Assembly: GCA_947247005.1 (NCBI GenBank)
Contig: OX365956.1
Span: 16,636,089 to 16,700,088 of the forward strand
Origin: Spisula solida
Taxonomy: Eukaryota > Mollusca > Bivalvia > Venerida > Mactridae
Length of the DNA stretch: 64,000 nt
Reading direction: 5' to 3'
The translations under genes were made by a program, and so were the position numbers. Below, one piece after another: positions 19,444 through 30,705 of the stretch (positions within the stretch are counted from its first letter, which is position 1; every line of letters starts with the position of its first letter). The notes beneath the pieces were generated by a model, which saw nothing but the letters and a program-made list of their open reading frames with translations, did no database searches and was not told the origin of the DNA.

Positions 19444-21181
19444 GTTAGCCGGCTTAACAAATTAATTGTGTTTGGTTTTTATGCTTCAAGTACTTGCTGA
19501 ACAGGCTGAATAGTTTCAATCAGCAAATGTAAAGCCGGCTTAACAAATAAATCTGTAGAATTGTAAAATATGTATTAAATTATCGATTTAATTGATGAAA
19601 TGTTAGCCGGCTTAACAAATAAATTGCATTTAGTTTTTATGTTTCAAGTACTTGCTGAACAGGCTGAATAGTTTCAGCCAGCAAATGTTAAGCCGGCTTA
19701 ACAAATAAATCTGTAGAATTGTAAAATATGTATTAAATTATCGATTTTATTGATGAAATGTTAGCCGGCTTAACAAATAAATTGTGTTTAGTTTTTATGT
19801 TTCAAGTACTTGCTGAACAGGCTAAATAGTTTCAGCCAGCAAATGTTAAGCCGGCTTAACAAACAAATCTGTAGAATTGTAAAATATGTATTAAATGATC
19901 AATTTTATTGATGAAATGTTAGCCGGCTTAACAAATAAATTGTGTTTGGTTTTTATGTTTCAAGTACTTGCTGAACAGGCTAAATAGTTTCAGCCGGCAA
20001 ATGTTAAGCCGGCTTAACAAATAAATCTGTAGAATTGTGAAATATGTATTAAATGATCAATTTTATTGATGAAATGTTAGCCGGCTTAACAAATAAATTG
20101 TGTTTGGTTTTTATGTTTCAAGTACTTGCTGAACAGGCTAAATAGTTTCAGCCAGCAAATGTTAAGCCGGCTTAACAAATAAATCTGTAGAATTGTAAAA
20201 TATGTATTAAATTATCGATTTTATTGATGAAATGTTAGCCGGCTTAACAAATAAATTGTGTTTGGTTTTTATGTTTCAAGTACTTGCTGAACAGGCTAAA
20301 TAGTTTCAGCCAGCAAATGTTAAGCCGGCTTAACAAATAAATCTGTAGAATTGTAAAATATGTATTAAATTATCGATTTTATTGATGAAATGTTAGCCGG
20401 CTTAACAAATAAATTGTGTTTTGTTTTTATGCTTCAAGCACTTGCTGAACAGGCTAAATAGTTTCAGCCAGCAAATGTTAAGCCGGCTTAACAAATAAAT
20501 CTGTAGAATTGTAAAATATGTATTAAATTATCGATTTTATTGATGAAATGTTAGCCGGCTTAACAAATAAATTGCGTTTTGTTTTTATGCTTCAAGCACT
20601 TGCTGAATAGGCTAAATAGTTTCAGCCAGCAAATGTTAAGCCGGCTTAACAAATAATTCTGTAGAATTGTAAAATATGTATTAAATTATCGATTTTATTG
20701 ATGAAATGTTAGCCGGCTTAACAAATAAATTGTGTTTGGTTTTTATGCTTCAAGCACTTGCTGAACAGGCTAAATAGTTTCAGCCAGCAAATGTTAAGCC
20801 GGCTTAACAAATAAATTTGTAGAGTTGTAAAATATGTATTAAATTATCGATTTTATTGATGAAATGTTAGCCGGCTTAACAAATAAATTTTGTTTAGTTT
20901 TTATGTTTCAAGCACTTGCTGAACAGGCTAAATAGTTTCGGCCAGCAAATGTTAAGCCGGCTTAACAAATAAATTTGTAGAATTGTAAAATATTTATTAA
21001 ATTATCAATTTTATTGATGAAATGTTAGCCGGCTTAACAAATAAATTTTGTTTAGTTTTTATGTTTCAAGCACTTGCTGAACAGGCTAAATAGTTTCAGC
21101 CAGCAAATGTTAAGCCGGCTTAACAAATAAATCTGTAGAATTGTAAAATATGTATTAAATTATCGGTTTTATTGATTATTT
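19444..21181 (+). repeat. 158-bp satellite array, 11 units, with an 18-bp perfect palindrome per unit
   Basis: GTTAGCCGGCTTAAC recurs at 19444, 19602, 19760, 19918, 20076, 20234 and onward at exactly 158 bp. Each unit also holds TGTTAAGCCGGCTTAACA, a perfect 18-bp palindrome, 85 bp after the first site and 73 bp before the next. Both sites are followed by AACAAATAAAT, so the unit looks like an old dimer of a unit of about 79 bp. TTGCTG...CAGCAA and GGCT...AGCC between the sites can form a nested stem. Units are about 95 percent identical or better by eye. The first two carry CAGGCTGAATAG instead of CAGGCTAAATAG, and the last ones TTTTGTTTAG instead of TTGTGTTTGG, as expected for array edges. 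Confidence 0.95.
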
Positions 21182-21731
21182 GGTTTCAATGTTTGCATTT
21201 TATTACAAAAAAGTGAAAATTATTATGACTTTGTTATTTTTTTCTTACTGAAAATCCTCAGAATATAGAAAAATGGCACTAAAATCACCACCTTATTTTG
21301 CCATTTTTGGTCATTCATTTGGGAATGAGTGGACATTCCCTTTTTAAAATGGACTGCCTTAGGCGTATCCTAAATGATTGAGTTATGAATGTACTGGTGC
21401 CGGTGTTTGTAGGTGGAGAGTAAATTGGTATATGGGCGCGTGGCGGTCTTTTAAAATTGAGATTACGTTTCAAATTTTATCGTCAAGTGAAAAATAAAAA
21501 TGACGCAAATTTAATTGTTTTAGTTTAAGTGTTGTGCATTTTTGCGTTCTTAACCATTTACTTTTTAGTTATAGTTTCATGCCATCGGAAGCGCACGTGC
21601 GGACAATAATTAAACTAAATTTTGAATTAATTTCAGGAAACAGTAGGGAAACGGTACACTGGGGTAATAAAAAACACTCACGGAGATGGTACCTGTTTGA
21701 TTGGATTGTGCACCGATGCTTCCGTTGCATT
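21182..21731. other. AT-rich spacer without recognisable gene
   Basis: There is an open frame of 69 codons (21534-21743), but no domain or splice context supports it. Confidence 0.5.
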
Positions 21732-21981
21732 GCGGTGGCCTAGAGTTAGTGCGCGCGTTTCAGTATCGAGAGAACCCGGGTTCGATTCCCCTCTGCGCCA
21801 CTGCTTAATTGGTCTGAGCAAGAATAACTCACAACGCTCCACTCGACCGAGGTAGGAATTGTTATCTGTACATGTTCGAGACCCCTGGGCGCCGTACTTC
21901 GATGTTGGCTGCACACCCACCAGGAGAGAAATTATCTCCACTGGGAGACTCGAACGCAGGTTTCCATAGGTAGCCCGATGA
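21732..21981 (+). mobile_element. tRNA-derived SINE
   Basis: GCGGTGGCCTAGAGTTAGTG matches a polymerase III A box, and GGTTCGATTCC at 21779-21789 is an exact B box. The acceptor and T stems do not pair well, so it is a SINE head and not a working tRNA. The body continues (ACTCACAACGCTCC..., CACCAGGAGAGAAATTATCT) until a MITE-like element begins at 21982. tRNA family undetermined. Confidence 0.65.
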
Positions 21982-22233
21982 CCAGGCACCGATCTCCCGA
22001 AGCATCTCAATCTGAGTTGAGATAAATCTCAAATAATGTCATGCGTCTTTGAGATAATTTCCATGGGAGACCAGACTCTGAAAGTTGGCGCCTTAAAAAA
22101 TACATTGTTTATTACAGTACATATTTTGAGCATAAAACTTAAGAATGATCTCATATTTATACTCTTGACTTGAGCAAAATCTCAATTTGAGTTGAGATTT
22201 CTACTTGAGATGCTTCGGGAGATTGGGGCCTGG
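21982..22233. mobile_element. MITE-like element with terminal inverted repeats of about 29 bp
   Basis: The left end CCAGGCACCGATCTCCCGAA is mirrored at the right end by TTCGGGAGATTGGGGCCTGG, with AGCATCTCAA adjoining on the inside of each arm. Next to each arm are further palindromic copies of TCTCAA...TTGAGA words. The interior of about 190 bp is non-coding. I see no convincing target duplication. Confidence 0.75.
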
Positions 22234-22432
22234 GAAGTTAAAATGTCAAAGAGTGGCTGAACGGCTGAATGTTTGTTTATAACTCATGAAGAAATTGAGA
22301 TTTGCTTTCGGAAGCACAGTACTAATTGGTTAATTCTAGGAGAACCGGTGAGGTCAAATATAGTCGCCATATTTACTTCCAACAATATTATTGCCAGCCA
22401 AAGAAAACACCACTATATTCGGGAACGTTATT

Positions 22433-22680
22433 GGTGGCACGGTGATCGAGTGGATAACGCACTTGGCTACTGATCGAGAGGTCCCTGGTTCGAATCTCGA
22501 ACGTGACCATTTCTGAAATGCTTTTCAGTGTTTCCCACCCAACTAGAGACTGGTTGGAAACCCAGAGGGTGTCTCGCGTGTATCGGTGCTATACATCGGG
22601 CACGTTAAAGAATCAGGGAGTCTTTTCGGAACGATCTAGGGTAACGCACCCGGATTCCTTGAATCACAACACGTTCTCTT
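22433..22680 (+). mobile_element. tRNA-derived SINE with a conserved core
   Basis: The head GGTGATCGAGTGGATAACGC (A box) and GGTTCGAATCT (B box, 22488-22498) are spaced as in a tRNA. The anticodon-like arm pairs with wobbles. After it comes TTTTCAGTGTTTCCCACCC, AACTAGAGACTGGTTGGAAA and a GCACGTTAAAGA word that I associate with animal SINE core domains. The same core occurs at 52054-52140 and, diverged, at 55225-55270. Confidence 0.72.
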
Positions 22681-23525
22681 CTGCCTGCACTTTCATGGGT
22701 TATCCTCGACCGAAATGCCTAAATAATTACATACATTTGTACAACATCGTCAGTTGCATAAAAACACGACAGTCATCAGTAAACGTAACCCATGTTATAC
22801 CGTTACTGTCAACTACAGAAAAGCACTTGTCTGTGTTTTCTGGTTGACTTGAGTGTTTCGGTTGAGTGCTGCCTTCCCTGTTCGAGTTTTTACTTTCTTT
22901 TATCCACCACAAAATACCTAATACCACTTCATATGTTATGACTGAGGCCTTTGATTCGGCAAACAACAATTCACAATAAGTCCACCATATTTCTACTAAG
23001 GCCAGAGTTCTTTTATTTTTCGTTACTCGGACCCTCCTGTCCAATTTTTTGGCATTTTCAAAAAAAAAAATCGAAAAACTGGAAAAAAACAAAATTGCAT
23101 ATAATGTTTTGATGATGAATGGACCAGCCTTGTATTATTATTTCATTATTTTGTTAATAATACGTTTTATTATATAGGTGTTTCACTGTAGTGTACTAGT
23201 CGTAAGAGAGATTAGCTGGTTTTTTTTGAAAACTAACACTGTTGTTGAGTGTTGATTGCTTTAAATTGGACCGTCATTGACTATTCTACCACCAACAGCT
23301 TGTGGAAACTATATTTGGGAGTTTTTATTTTTATTTTTCTCCCTCCTCCTGTAGATTTTTTTCTGAAAAATGTCCGAGTTACAAAAAAATAAAAAAAACC
23401 TGGCCTAACTTCGAGCTCAGGTGAGCTAATAAACCCCAACAGATAAAAAAAACTGCTGTTTATCAGTGGTAATACATTATAAATGACAGGAGCGTTATAT
23501 ACCACGTGACGTATTTTTGTGTTAA
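22681..23525. other. Gene-less DNA
   Basis: Homopolymer A/T tracts dominate. Two similar T-rich segments with CTCCT near TCCAATTTTTTGG (23040) and CTCCTGTAGATTTTTTT (23346) may be fragments of one repeat. Frames of 85-121 codons on the minus strand are not recognisable. Confidence 0.45.
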
Positions 23526-23748
23526 GCCTAGGTCCCACTGAGGAAGTTCACAACGGCGATGTTCTCCCGATTTCTTCCGTTACCACCCGATTCATCAAAA
23601 ATCCTTCCGATATTAAACACTGTCTCATTCCTTCCCCGAAGCCTCCCCTAGCCCACGAGGAACATATTCCCGATGTCCTGAAAGCTCATTAACTTAAATC
23701 GGGAGTACACCGCCGATGCTAAAAATGCTGCTCAGTGGGACCGAGGTT
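23526..23748. mobile_element. MITE-like element flanked by 25-bp direct repeats
   Basis: The left end CCTAGGTCCCACTGAG and right end CTCAGTGGGACCGAGG form a 16-bp inverted repeat with one mismatch, about 220 bp apart. On both sides lies ACCACGTGACGT(A/G)TTTTT followed by (G/A)TGTTAA (23501-23525 and 23755-23779). These flanking copies are too long for a typical DNA-transposon target duplication, so they may be outer element sequence or an older duplication. Confidence 0.7.
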
Positions 23749-24291
23749 TTATTTACCACGTGACGTGTTTTTATGTTAATCAATCTTACAGAAAAAAAAA
23801 CATTACGAAATAATAGGAAGCGCATTCATTATCGGCTCTTGAGTTGTGCATTATAATTTAACAAGCAGTACTTGTCGAAAATACATCTTCTTAAGGGTGC
23901 TCCATTGTAAAACACTGCATTTTATTCCCAATTCATCTGAACCTACGTAAACAGGTGTAGTTATTTGAAGTTCATTGTAATTGTAATGGGTGTAAGCCCT
24001 AAGGTGAACAGTTTACAATCAAGTGCGTACAAATTGGTTTCAATAGAAATCACTTTATTGTCGACTAACTACTGATTTTAAAGAATAATTGCTTTATGGC
24101 AGTACTTGTCTGTCTTAAATGTTGCGGTAACTGGAATAACAAACATCTACTTTGATGTCGGGCGGCTGTCGGGTTGTAATTGGTGTATACATTGGAAGAA
24201 CTAAACAACATTCGTAGTATATGGTTACATTTCAATCCAGTCAAATAGGTGTTTCCTTTGGAATGTTCATTTAACCTGTCCAGTTTAAATA

Positions 24292-24982
24292 GCACTTTTA
24301 ATCAGTGTTTTACCAACTTCATTTAAATAGACAGGGTTATAGATATGTGTTGATTTATTAGTTCGTATGGATAGTACAGCATAAAAGAAAAACTGGCTTC
24401 TCTTCTCCCATACCCTCGTGGCGATGGATAACATCCGGACTGAGGTGTCGAGAGTGAGTGATAGAAGATAAAAAAAAACTTTTACACAATTTGTATGAAC
24501 TAGTACTTTTAACCACTGTGTTACCAACTTCATATATAATTGACAGGATAATAGATGTATTATGTTTATTTATTTGTTCGCATGGATATTACTTTTAATC
24601 AGTGTGTTACCAATTCCATGTAAAATAGATAGGGTTATATATATGTGTTTATTTATCTATTTGTATGGATAGTACTTTTAATCACTGTTTTACCAACTTC
24701 ATGTAAAATAGACAGGGTTATATATATGTGTTTATTTATCTATTTGTATGGATAGTACTTTTAATCAGTGTGTTACCAATTCCATGTAAAATAGACAGGG
24801 TTATATATATATATGTTTATTTATCTATTTGTATGGATAGTACTTTTAATCACTGTTTTACCAACTTCATGTATAATAGACAGGGTAATATATAAATGTG
24901 TTTATTTTTTATTTGTATGGATAGTACTTTTAATCACTGTGTTACCAACTTCATGTAAAATAGACAGGGTTATATATGTATA
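24292..24982 (+). repeat. 83-85-bp tandem repeat, about seven units
   Basis: ACTTTTAATCA recurs at 24591, 24674, 24757, 24842 and 24926, with older units near 24292 and 24505. Units contain TTACCAACTTCATGTAAAAT, AGACAGGGTTATATA and TTTATTTATCTATTTGTATGG. One more unit lies at 25697-25790, beyond the TA run and a MITE, so those insertions split the array. Open frames here are by-products. Confidence 0.88.
24378..24470 (+). mobile_element. SINE body fragment
   Basis: TACCCTCGTGGCGATGGATA and TGAGGTGTCGAGA match the body of the SINE at 33104-33240 at about 85 percent by eye. The tRNA head is missing, so this is a 5'-truncated copy. It interrupts a unit of the 84-bp array. Confidence 0.7.
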
Positions 24983-24995
24983 TATATATATACTA

Positions 24996-25058
<63 letters not shown>
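24983..25058. repeat. (TA)n microsatellite
   Basis: About 75 bases of TA repeats with two small interruptions. It immediately precedes a MITE whose ends read TATATGAGCC, consistent with insertion at a TA-rich site. Confidence 0.95.
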
Positions 25059-25062
<4 letters not shown>

Positions 25063-25671
25063 CCAGTCTCCAGGAAAACCTGCTATAATGACATTATGTA
25101 CTTACTATATGTAACACGATTTTGATAAAGCTCTAAAATAAGGAAAAATACATATCTATTGATTCTATTTTAAGTAATTGACCCATATAGTACTATACCT
25201 TAGCTTTAAATTTTCCTATGAATTATGTCGAAAACACATACTTCGTTGCTATGGTGACCAATTTCAGAAAAGTACTCCGATTGAGAAAAACGAGGATTTA
25301 GTTGTTTAAAAAAGAAGTAGCCTTTCTCTGAATGCAAACACTTTCGATTTTGATATATATTTTGAAAAGTGAAACATAATTATAGAATTTGGTACAATTT
25401 TGAACAGTTTATGTCAAGAATTGATCAAATGCTGTAATAATGAAATACTTATTTCAGTTACGTCGAATAACGTTTGAATGACGTTTGCGACGTCACACAA
25501 AAAGCTCCGAATAGGGACTCTACAAAAACAGCTGTAACTTCCTTAAAACTCAAGATGTTAACATAATTTCTTTTGCAATTTGCTTATTTAACATTATCCT
25601 GTAATGCTATGGAAAATCTGAACGTCAATATTTTTGTCAAAATAGCAGGTTTTCCTGGAGACTGGCTCATA
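25059..25671 (+). mobile_element. MITE family D, copy 1 (about 613 bp)
   Basis: The left end TGAGCCAGTCTCCAGGAAAA continues CCTGCTAT, and the right end mirrors it (GCAGGTTTTCCTGGAGACTG, then GCTCA). Flanks are TATA on both sides. The interior matches copy 2 at 27003-27623 in the same orientation (for example TATGGTGACCAATTTC, AAAAGTACTCCGATTG, TAGCCTTTC). No open frame for a transposase. Confidence 0.88.
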
Positions 25672-25696
25672 TATATGTTTATTTATCTTTTTGTTT

Positions 25697-25790
25697 GGAT
25701 AGTACTTTTAATCACTGTATTACCAACTTCATGTAAAATAGACAGGGTTATAGAAGTATGTTTATTTATTTATTTGTATGGTAATGTGCC
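25697..25790 (+). repeat. Displaced unit of the 84-bp array
   Basis: TAGTACTTTTAATCACTG, TTACCAACTTCATGTAAAAT and AGACAGGGTTATAGAAG repeat the 24292-24982 unit. It shows that the array existed before MITE D copy 1 inserted. Confidence 0.8.
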
Positions 25791-25859
25791 GAGTGTTCCA
25801 CCTGATGTAAAGCTGACTGAATCAAATGTGGATATTCGAACTACAAAATAATTAGCTTT

Positions 25860-26087
25860 GTGAAGTTGGCTCAACATACGACATTAAAAAAACCGAATGT
25901 TGTGCACGACATTGGACGACATTCAAAAATATGTCATAAATGTAATTGAACGACATTTTAAAAAATGTCATAAATCGAACGTGGTACAGCTCGACATACG
26001 GCATTGGACGACATTAAACAAATCATCAGAAATTGTTGTTGTTGTGTTGTTGTTGGTGTGGTATGTCGTATGTTGAGCCAACTTCAC
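25860..26087. mobile_element. MITE family E, copy 1 (228 bp)
   Basis: GTGAAGTTGGCTCAACATAC at the left is mirrored perfectly by GTATGTTGAGCCAACTTCAC at the right, and the repeat continues GACAT/GTCG inward. The interior has several GACATTGGACGACATT-like words and a GTTGTTGTTGTGTTG run. A related, longer copy lies at 46815-47121. Confidence 0.88.
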
Positions 26088-26338
26088 ACCGCTAAAATAA
26101 TTGGTAAACTATTCTCTATAACATGATGTTACTGCCTGTATAACGACATCAAATTAGAAAGTAATTTTCCGTACACATTTGATTAACATATAAATGCAAC
26201 TAATTAAAATGCCAAATTTTATGTGTAACAATTAATTGTTAACTTCCATTAACCGAAATCTCTGCCAAATAATTATTGTATTTTCAATAATTATTATTTC
26301 TGTGTAGTTTGGTGTAGTACTTAATAGGGTGCGTACTT

Positions 26339-26662
26339 ATGCTAAGGTCACATTTGCCCTACGCGCTCCTTACGAGCTCCGTATTTTGTTTATTTATTTA
26401 TTTATTTTGGCAAACTCATACGGCGTCTGTACGGAGCCCGTACGGACACCGATGTCTCGTACGAGCATCGCACGGATTTTCTTAACTCGTACGAGCATCG
26501 TACGGATATCGTTCCAGTGCATCTCTATAGCTCGTTCGTAGTCCGTATGAGCTGTGACCAGACTTTACGAACATACAAAAACCGTTAGGATTTCAAAAAT
26601 TGTGAACTCGTACGAGTTGATAAATTCGTACGGATATCGTGCGAGCTTTGTGACCCTAGCAT
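26339..26662. mobile_element. MITE-like element dense in CGTACG motifs
   Basis: ATGCTAAGGTCACA at the left and TGTGACCCTAGCAT at the right form a 14-bp inverted repeat with one mismatch. The interior repeats TCGTACGAGCATCG, CCCGTACGGACACC, TCGTACGGATATCG and similar words on both strands, many of them palindromic (CGTACG). No plausible protein. The family is not named here. Confidence 0.7.
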
Positions 26663-27002
26663 TACAAATTGAAAGAAAAAATATCATAATGAAAAAATAT
26701 TTAAGAATTTTTGCAGAAATGGATATATTGAATACAATGAGCTGCACAAAGGTCGAGGATCGCGTTAATTTGTTCGTGATAATGACTGGCTCATCTTTTC
26801 ATGTATAGATTCTTGCTAGATATAGTGTGTAATAGGTTTACCCAAGTTTACTTTCATATTTTCTGTTTTATCTTATTTTCTTTTTTTCTATTTTATGATG
26901 TAAATAGTACTTTCTGTTCTTGATCGTGATATGTACATGTATATTGTAATATTGTTCCCGCAAATTAAATATCTCCAGAAAAGGGAGGCAATAAAGTTAT
27001 AT

Positions 27003-27623
27003 ATGAGCCAGTCTCCAGGAAAGCCTGCTATTTTGACATGTTGGTATGTAATTATTAGATGTAACAAGGTTTTGAAAAAGCTCTAAAATAAGAAAAAAAT
27101 ATTATATTAATTGATTTTTTTTAAAGTAATTTACCCATTTAGTACTATATCTTAGCTTTAAATTTCCAATGAATTATAACGAAATCACATACCTCGATTC
27201 TATGGTGACCAATTTCGAAAAAGTACTCCGATTGCGAAAAATGAGGAGTTAGTCGTTTAAAACAGTAGTAGCCTTTCCCTGAATGCAAACAATTTCGATT
27301 TGATATATATTTAATAAATTGAAACATAATTCCCAAAACATGATACTATTTTGAATAGTTTATGTCAAGAATTGACCAAATGGTGTAATTATGAAAAACA
27401 TGTTACAGCTACGTCGAATAACGTCTCAGTGACGTTTGTAACTTGTGAGTAAAAGCTCCTACGAGGGACTCTACAAAAACAGTTGTAACTTCCTTAAAAC
27501 TCAAGATATTAACACAATTTCTTTTGCATTTTGCTTCATTAACAAATATCCTTTAAAACTATGGAAAATCTCAAAATCAACATTTTTGACAAAAAATGCA
27601 GGTTTTCCTGGAGACTGGCTCAT
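27003..27623 (+). mobile_element. MITE family D, copy 2 (about 621 bp)
   Basis: TATATGAGCCAGTCTCCAGG at the left and CCTGGAGACTGGCTCATATA at the right are perfect mirrors. About 80 percent of the interior matches copy 1 by eye, with the same order of blocks. The two copies are 1.3 kb apart. Confidence 0.88.
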
Positions 27624-29137
27624 ATACATGTATAAAGGTCGATAATTTGTTAATTTGTTCGGGCTTTATGTACTTGCACCACTCAATTAATGCATGCCCC
27701 CTTTCGGGGAAATAAGAGTAACAGTCAATATGAACATGATGTACATTCATGCATTTCCATTAGTGGAGTGTGTGTTTTCACGGCAAAACATGTCACGGTA
27801 GTAGCTATATCCCAAGCGTATGCTGAAACTCCATTGACAGAAACGCCATTTTACAAAGCAAAGTATGTAGAATTTACCGCTTATTTAGCATTTAGCCGGG
27901 CGATATGAGGAAGTACCACGGCTTATTTTCGTATAATTCATTAAAATTTCTCTCTCGGTTTATACAGGTGTCAACCGAATCAATCTTAATCAGCGACTTG
28001 TCATCGCTTTAATTCTAATCCTTGGAAAAATATAAGCCTTGAATGATTATATTAATAACCAAGTATCATATTTCAAATATGTGTAAAGGAAATACGAAAA
28101 TCATTTTCCCCTCTTCTTACAAATTAAATAAATTGCTTCGGCACCTTTGAATCCCGCGTGAAGTTCACGAGATATCGAGTTACGGTCGCTTTATGCGGAG
28201 AAATTCCATATACAGATTGATAATTCTGATTTCATCGGTTCGGTTGCTTCGATCAACGTGAAAGCCACCGTCAGGAACTATTTTCGACGCGGATGATTTC
28301 CCCGATGTCACATCTATCTTCTACGGTAGGTGGCGCTATTGCATTTGCCCACCAGGAGGCGTCGTGATTGAAAAAATCGCGACTGCGCACACGCCGTGCT
28401 CAACCGTTTGATGCTGAGGTTTAGAATACGGCAACATTATGTAGATTGCGGCTCTATTCTCGACCTGCCGATCAATCACGTAGCTAATTTTCGTACCTGT
28501 CAAATTCTAAACATTACTTCACGTCCGTCACAATAGCTCAAAACAATATTAATGTATTAGCAATGAAAGCGAAAGTTGATGATGGCGCTTTGAATAGGTT
28601 TCAGAAATTGAAATCCTTTGACAAATTTTTGCTCCTCGCCAATAACGCAGTTGCAGTTCCAATGAATATTATTAAGACGAGACTTAATAAATCACGGGCC
28701 AGCATTTTATTATTAAATGAGATAATTATACATATATTAACAATCCCGAAGCGTTATTTAATATAGTGAAAGCTGGAAACTTGTTGCTCGTTCGCCGGAC
28801 AATATGATACATATACAACATGTTACGGTTATGTGACGCGTTCCGTCTTGACATAGCCTTTGAACAAAATTATTTTAATCGGGTTTTATGCCATTTTTCG
28901 TCATATATATTCAAGCCATATAGGGCGACCCACTGAGATAACCAGTTTTCTTGGAAAATACAATCAGTAGCTAATGTCCTATTCCAGAATTTTGTTTACA
29001 TGCGGGGGTAGTACGTCAGCCATTGTCACTGAAAAAAGACCCGCCCAACGCTAGAATCATTGGCCAGTATTGTGCTCTATCTACCGAGTCACTCGGGTGA
29101 GCTATGTAGACAAGCGCAAACCTTTTTGGGTGATGTT
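27624..29137. other. Gene-less DNA, locally CpG-rich
   Basis: The segment 28130-28520 is noticeably richer in GC and CpG than its surroundings, but it has no open frame with recognisable content. A minus-strand A-box-like word (CTCGGTAGATAGAGCA) near 29072-29090 lacks a B box, so no tRNA or SINE is called there. Confidence 0.45.
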
Positions 29138-29222
29138 GCGATAGCCGAGTGATCTAAATGCGTTTGTATTTCTCATTGCTAGGCGATGGCGCCGTGCATT
29201 ATAGGTTCGAATTCCAATATTA
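29138..29222 (+). mobile_element. tRNA-Leu-like SINE head
   Basis: GCGATAGCCGAGTGATCTAA is close to the 5' part of a class II tRNA, followed by a long variable-arm-like GGCGATGGCGCCGTGC and B box GGTTCGAATTC (29204-29214). The long variable arm and first bases resemble tRNA-Leu. Stem pairing is poor, so this is a SINE or pseudogene. A diverged copy is at 34249-34330. Confidence 0.65.
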
Positions 29223-30319
29223 GTGTGAACTATTGAAATCTCAAGTGAATAAAGCAATAGTTTAAACCGACCATGCAAAAGGGTGAACGACAATTGCTCA
29301 CGAATGAGAAATGTTGTCTCTTTTACGCTTTTGAAAACAGGGGAGGTAAATTGTAGATTAGAACTCATTCGCGAACCCTCGGACATTACTGACGTAACGT
29401 AAGTCTCCGGACTCATGTCGGAAAGACCCGAGTAGTTACGATTGGTGTAGAACTGTGTTTCATACCCAACCTTAATCGAAACTGCTAAAAAAAATAGTTC
29501 CCTAACAGACAATAGAAACCAGTAAATGTATGTACGAACTCGTATAATTTGTTATATACATATTAAAATAAATAAAACAACAAAGATAGCTGTGTGACAA
29601 GAAATATATTTGAACATATTCCATGACGTAACACAAATTACAATACTATATTGATAAACAATAAAGGATTCTGAGATCTTATGGAAGATTGTCTTTATAT
29701 TGTCCAATACGTTTCCTTGCAAAGTAAGGTCTTTATCATTAAATATACATGGCTCATAGTAGAATATAAATATTCTGCCATTCTAAGGTTATATTCTTAA
29801 AATACAACTGTTTCAACTTTCAAACCACGTTGTTTTTTGTCACAGTGATAACAACAAAGCAAACGAAAAAAATCAGTTTTGGCTCAAAGATTAAAACTTC
29901 GTCAGAGTTCGCCGATCGCATTCCAGGAATAATCACGTGCGTCTTCTTTAAACAATCGGATAACTTCGTTTATCTTCGCAGCATGCGATGTAACTTAATC
30001 GGATCTCCACGGAGGTTATCGGTGAACATCACACATGGTGCTTCGGCTTTTGTTGACATTTCTTAATCATTAAAAGTCAAAACATGTTATATAATACGTT
30101 CAATCTAAGAGTTCCTTCGTAAATACTGACGATTTGTTTGCAAACAATTTTATTAGTAGTAAATTATACTGATTTGTGGCCGTTTAAATACCACGAAGAT
30201 GCGTAGTCGAAACCGTAAAGACAGTTCAAAGAGGAGTAGAAGCCTTTGAGAGTAAAACCTCAACAAAACGACAAACAGCGTAGGCTCCGTTGTTCTTAAT
30301 TTACATATGTTACGGGTAC
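29223..30319. other. Gene-less DNA
   Basis: A minus-strand frame at 29102-29512 (136 codons) overlaps the SINE head and is not recognised. A short frame at 30199 (MRSRNRKDSSKRSRSL) is Arg/Ser-rich but only 16 codons. Nothing else is supported. Confidence 0.45.
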
Positions 30320-30705
30320 GCTACATGTGGAAGTTCGCCTACGCTAGCCCCTAGCGTTACCACTGCGTTCATTGCATTGGGCTCCCGTTGGACGACTCCA
30401 TTGACAAGCGTTCAGCAATGTCGTGGAAAGTTAGCCTTTGCTTGCCCCTTGCGTTACCACTGTGTTCATTACATTGGGCTCCCGTTGGACTCCATTGACA
30501 AGCGTTCAGCAATGTCGTGAAAAAGCTAGCCTTTGCTTGCCCCTTGTGTTACCACTGTGTTCATTACATTGGGTTCCCGTTGGCCTCCATTGACAAGCGT
30601 TCTGCAATATCGTGGTAAGTTCGTCTACGCAAGCCCCTTGTGATACTTTCTCGTTCATTTCGTCAGTAATCCGGTTGCCTCCCTTGGACAAACGTTCGGC
30701 TTAAT
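30320..30705 (+). repeat. 94-bp tandem repeat, four units
   Basis: (A)AGCGTTCAGCAAT recurs at 30407, 30501, 30596 and, diverged, 30690. Units contain GCTTGCCCCTTG, GTTACCACTGTGTTCATTAC and CCGTTGGACTCCATTGACAA. The fourth unit is the most diverged. A related single fragment (CCCGTTGGCCTCCATTG) is at 39370. The repeated open frames are not a protein: the period is not a multiple of three. Confidence 0.85.

Noticed and set aside
24813..25061. 82-codon frame with repeated FVWIVLLITVLPTSC peptide
   Set aside because: Product of the 84-bp tandem array and the TA run, not a membrane protein.
29070..29110. Minus-strand tRNA A box-like word
   Set aside because: No B box or foldable cloverleaf.
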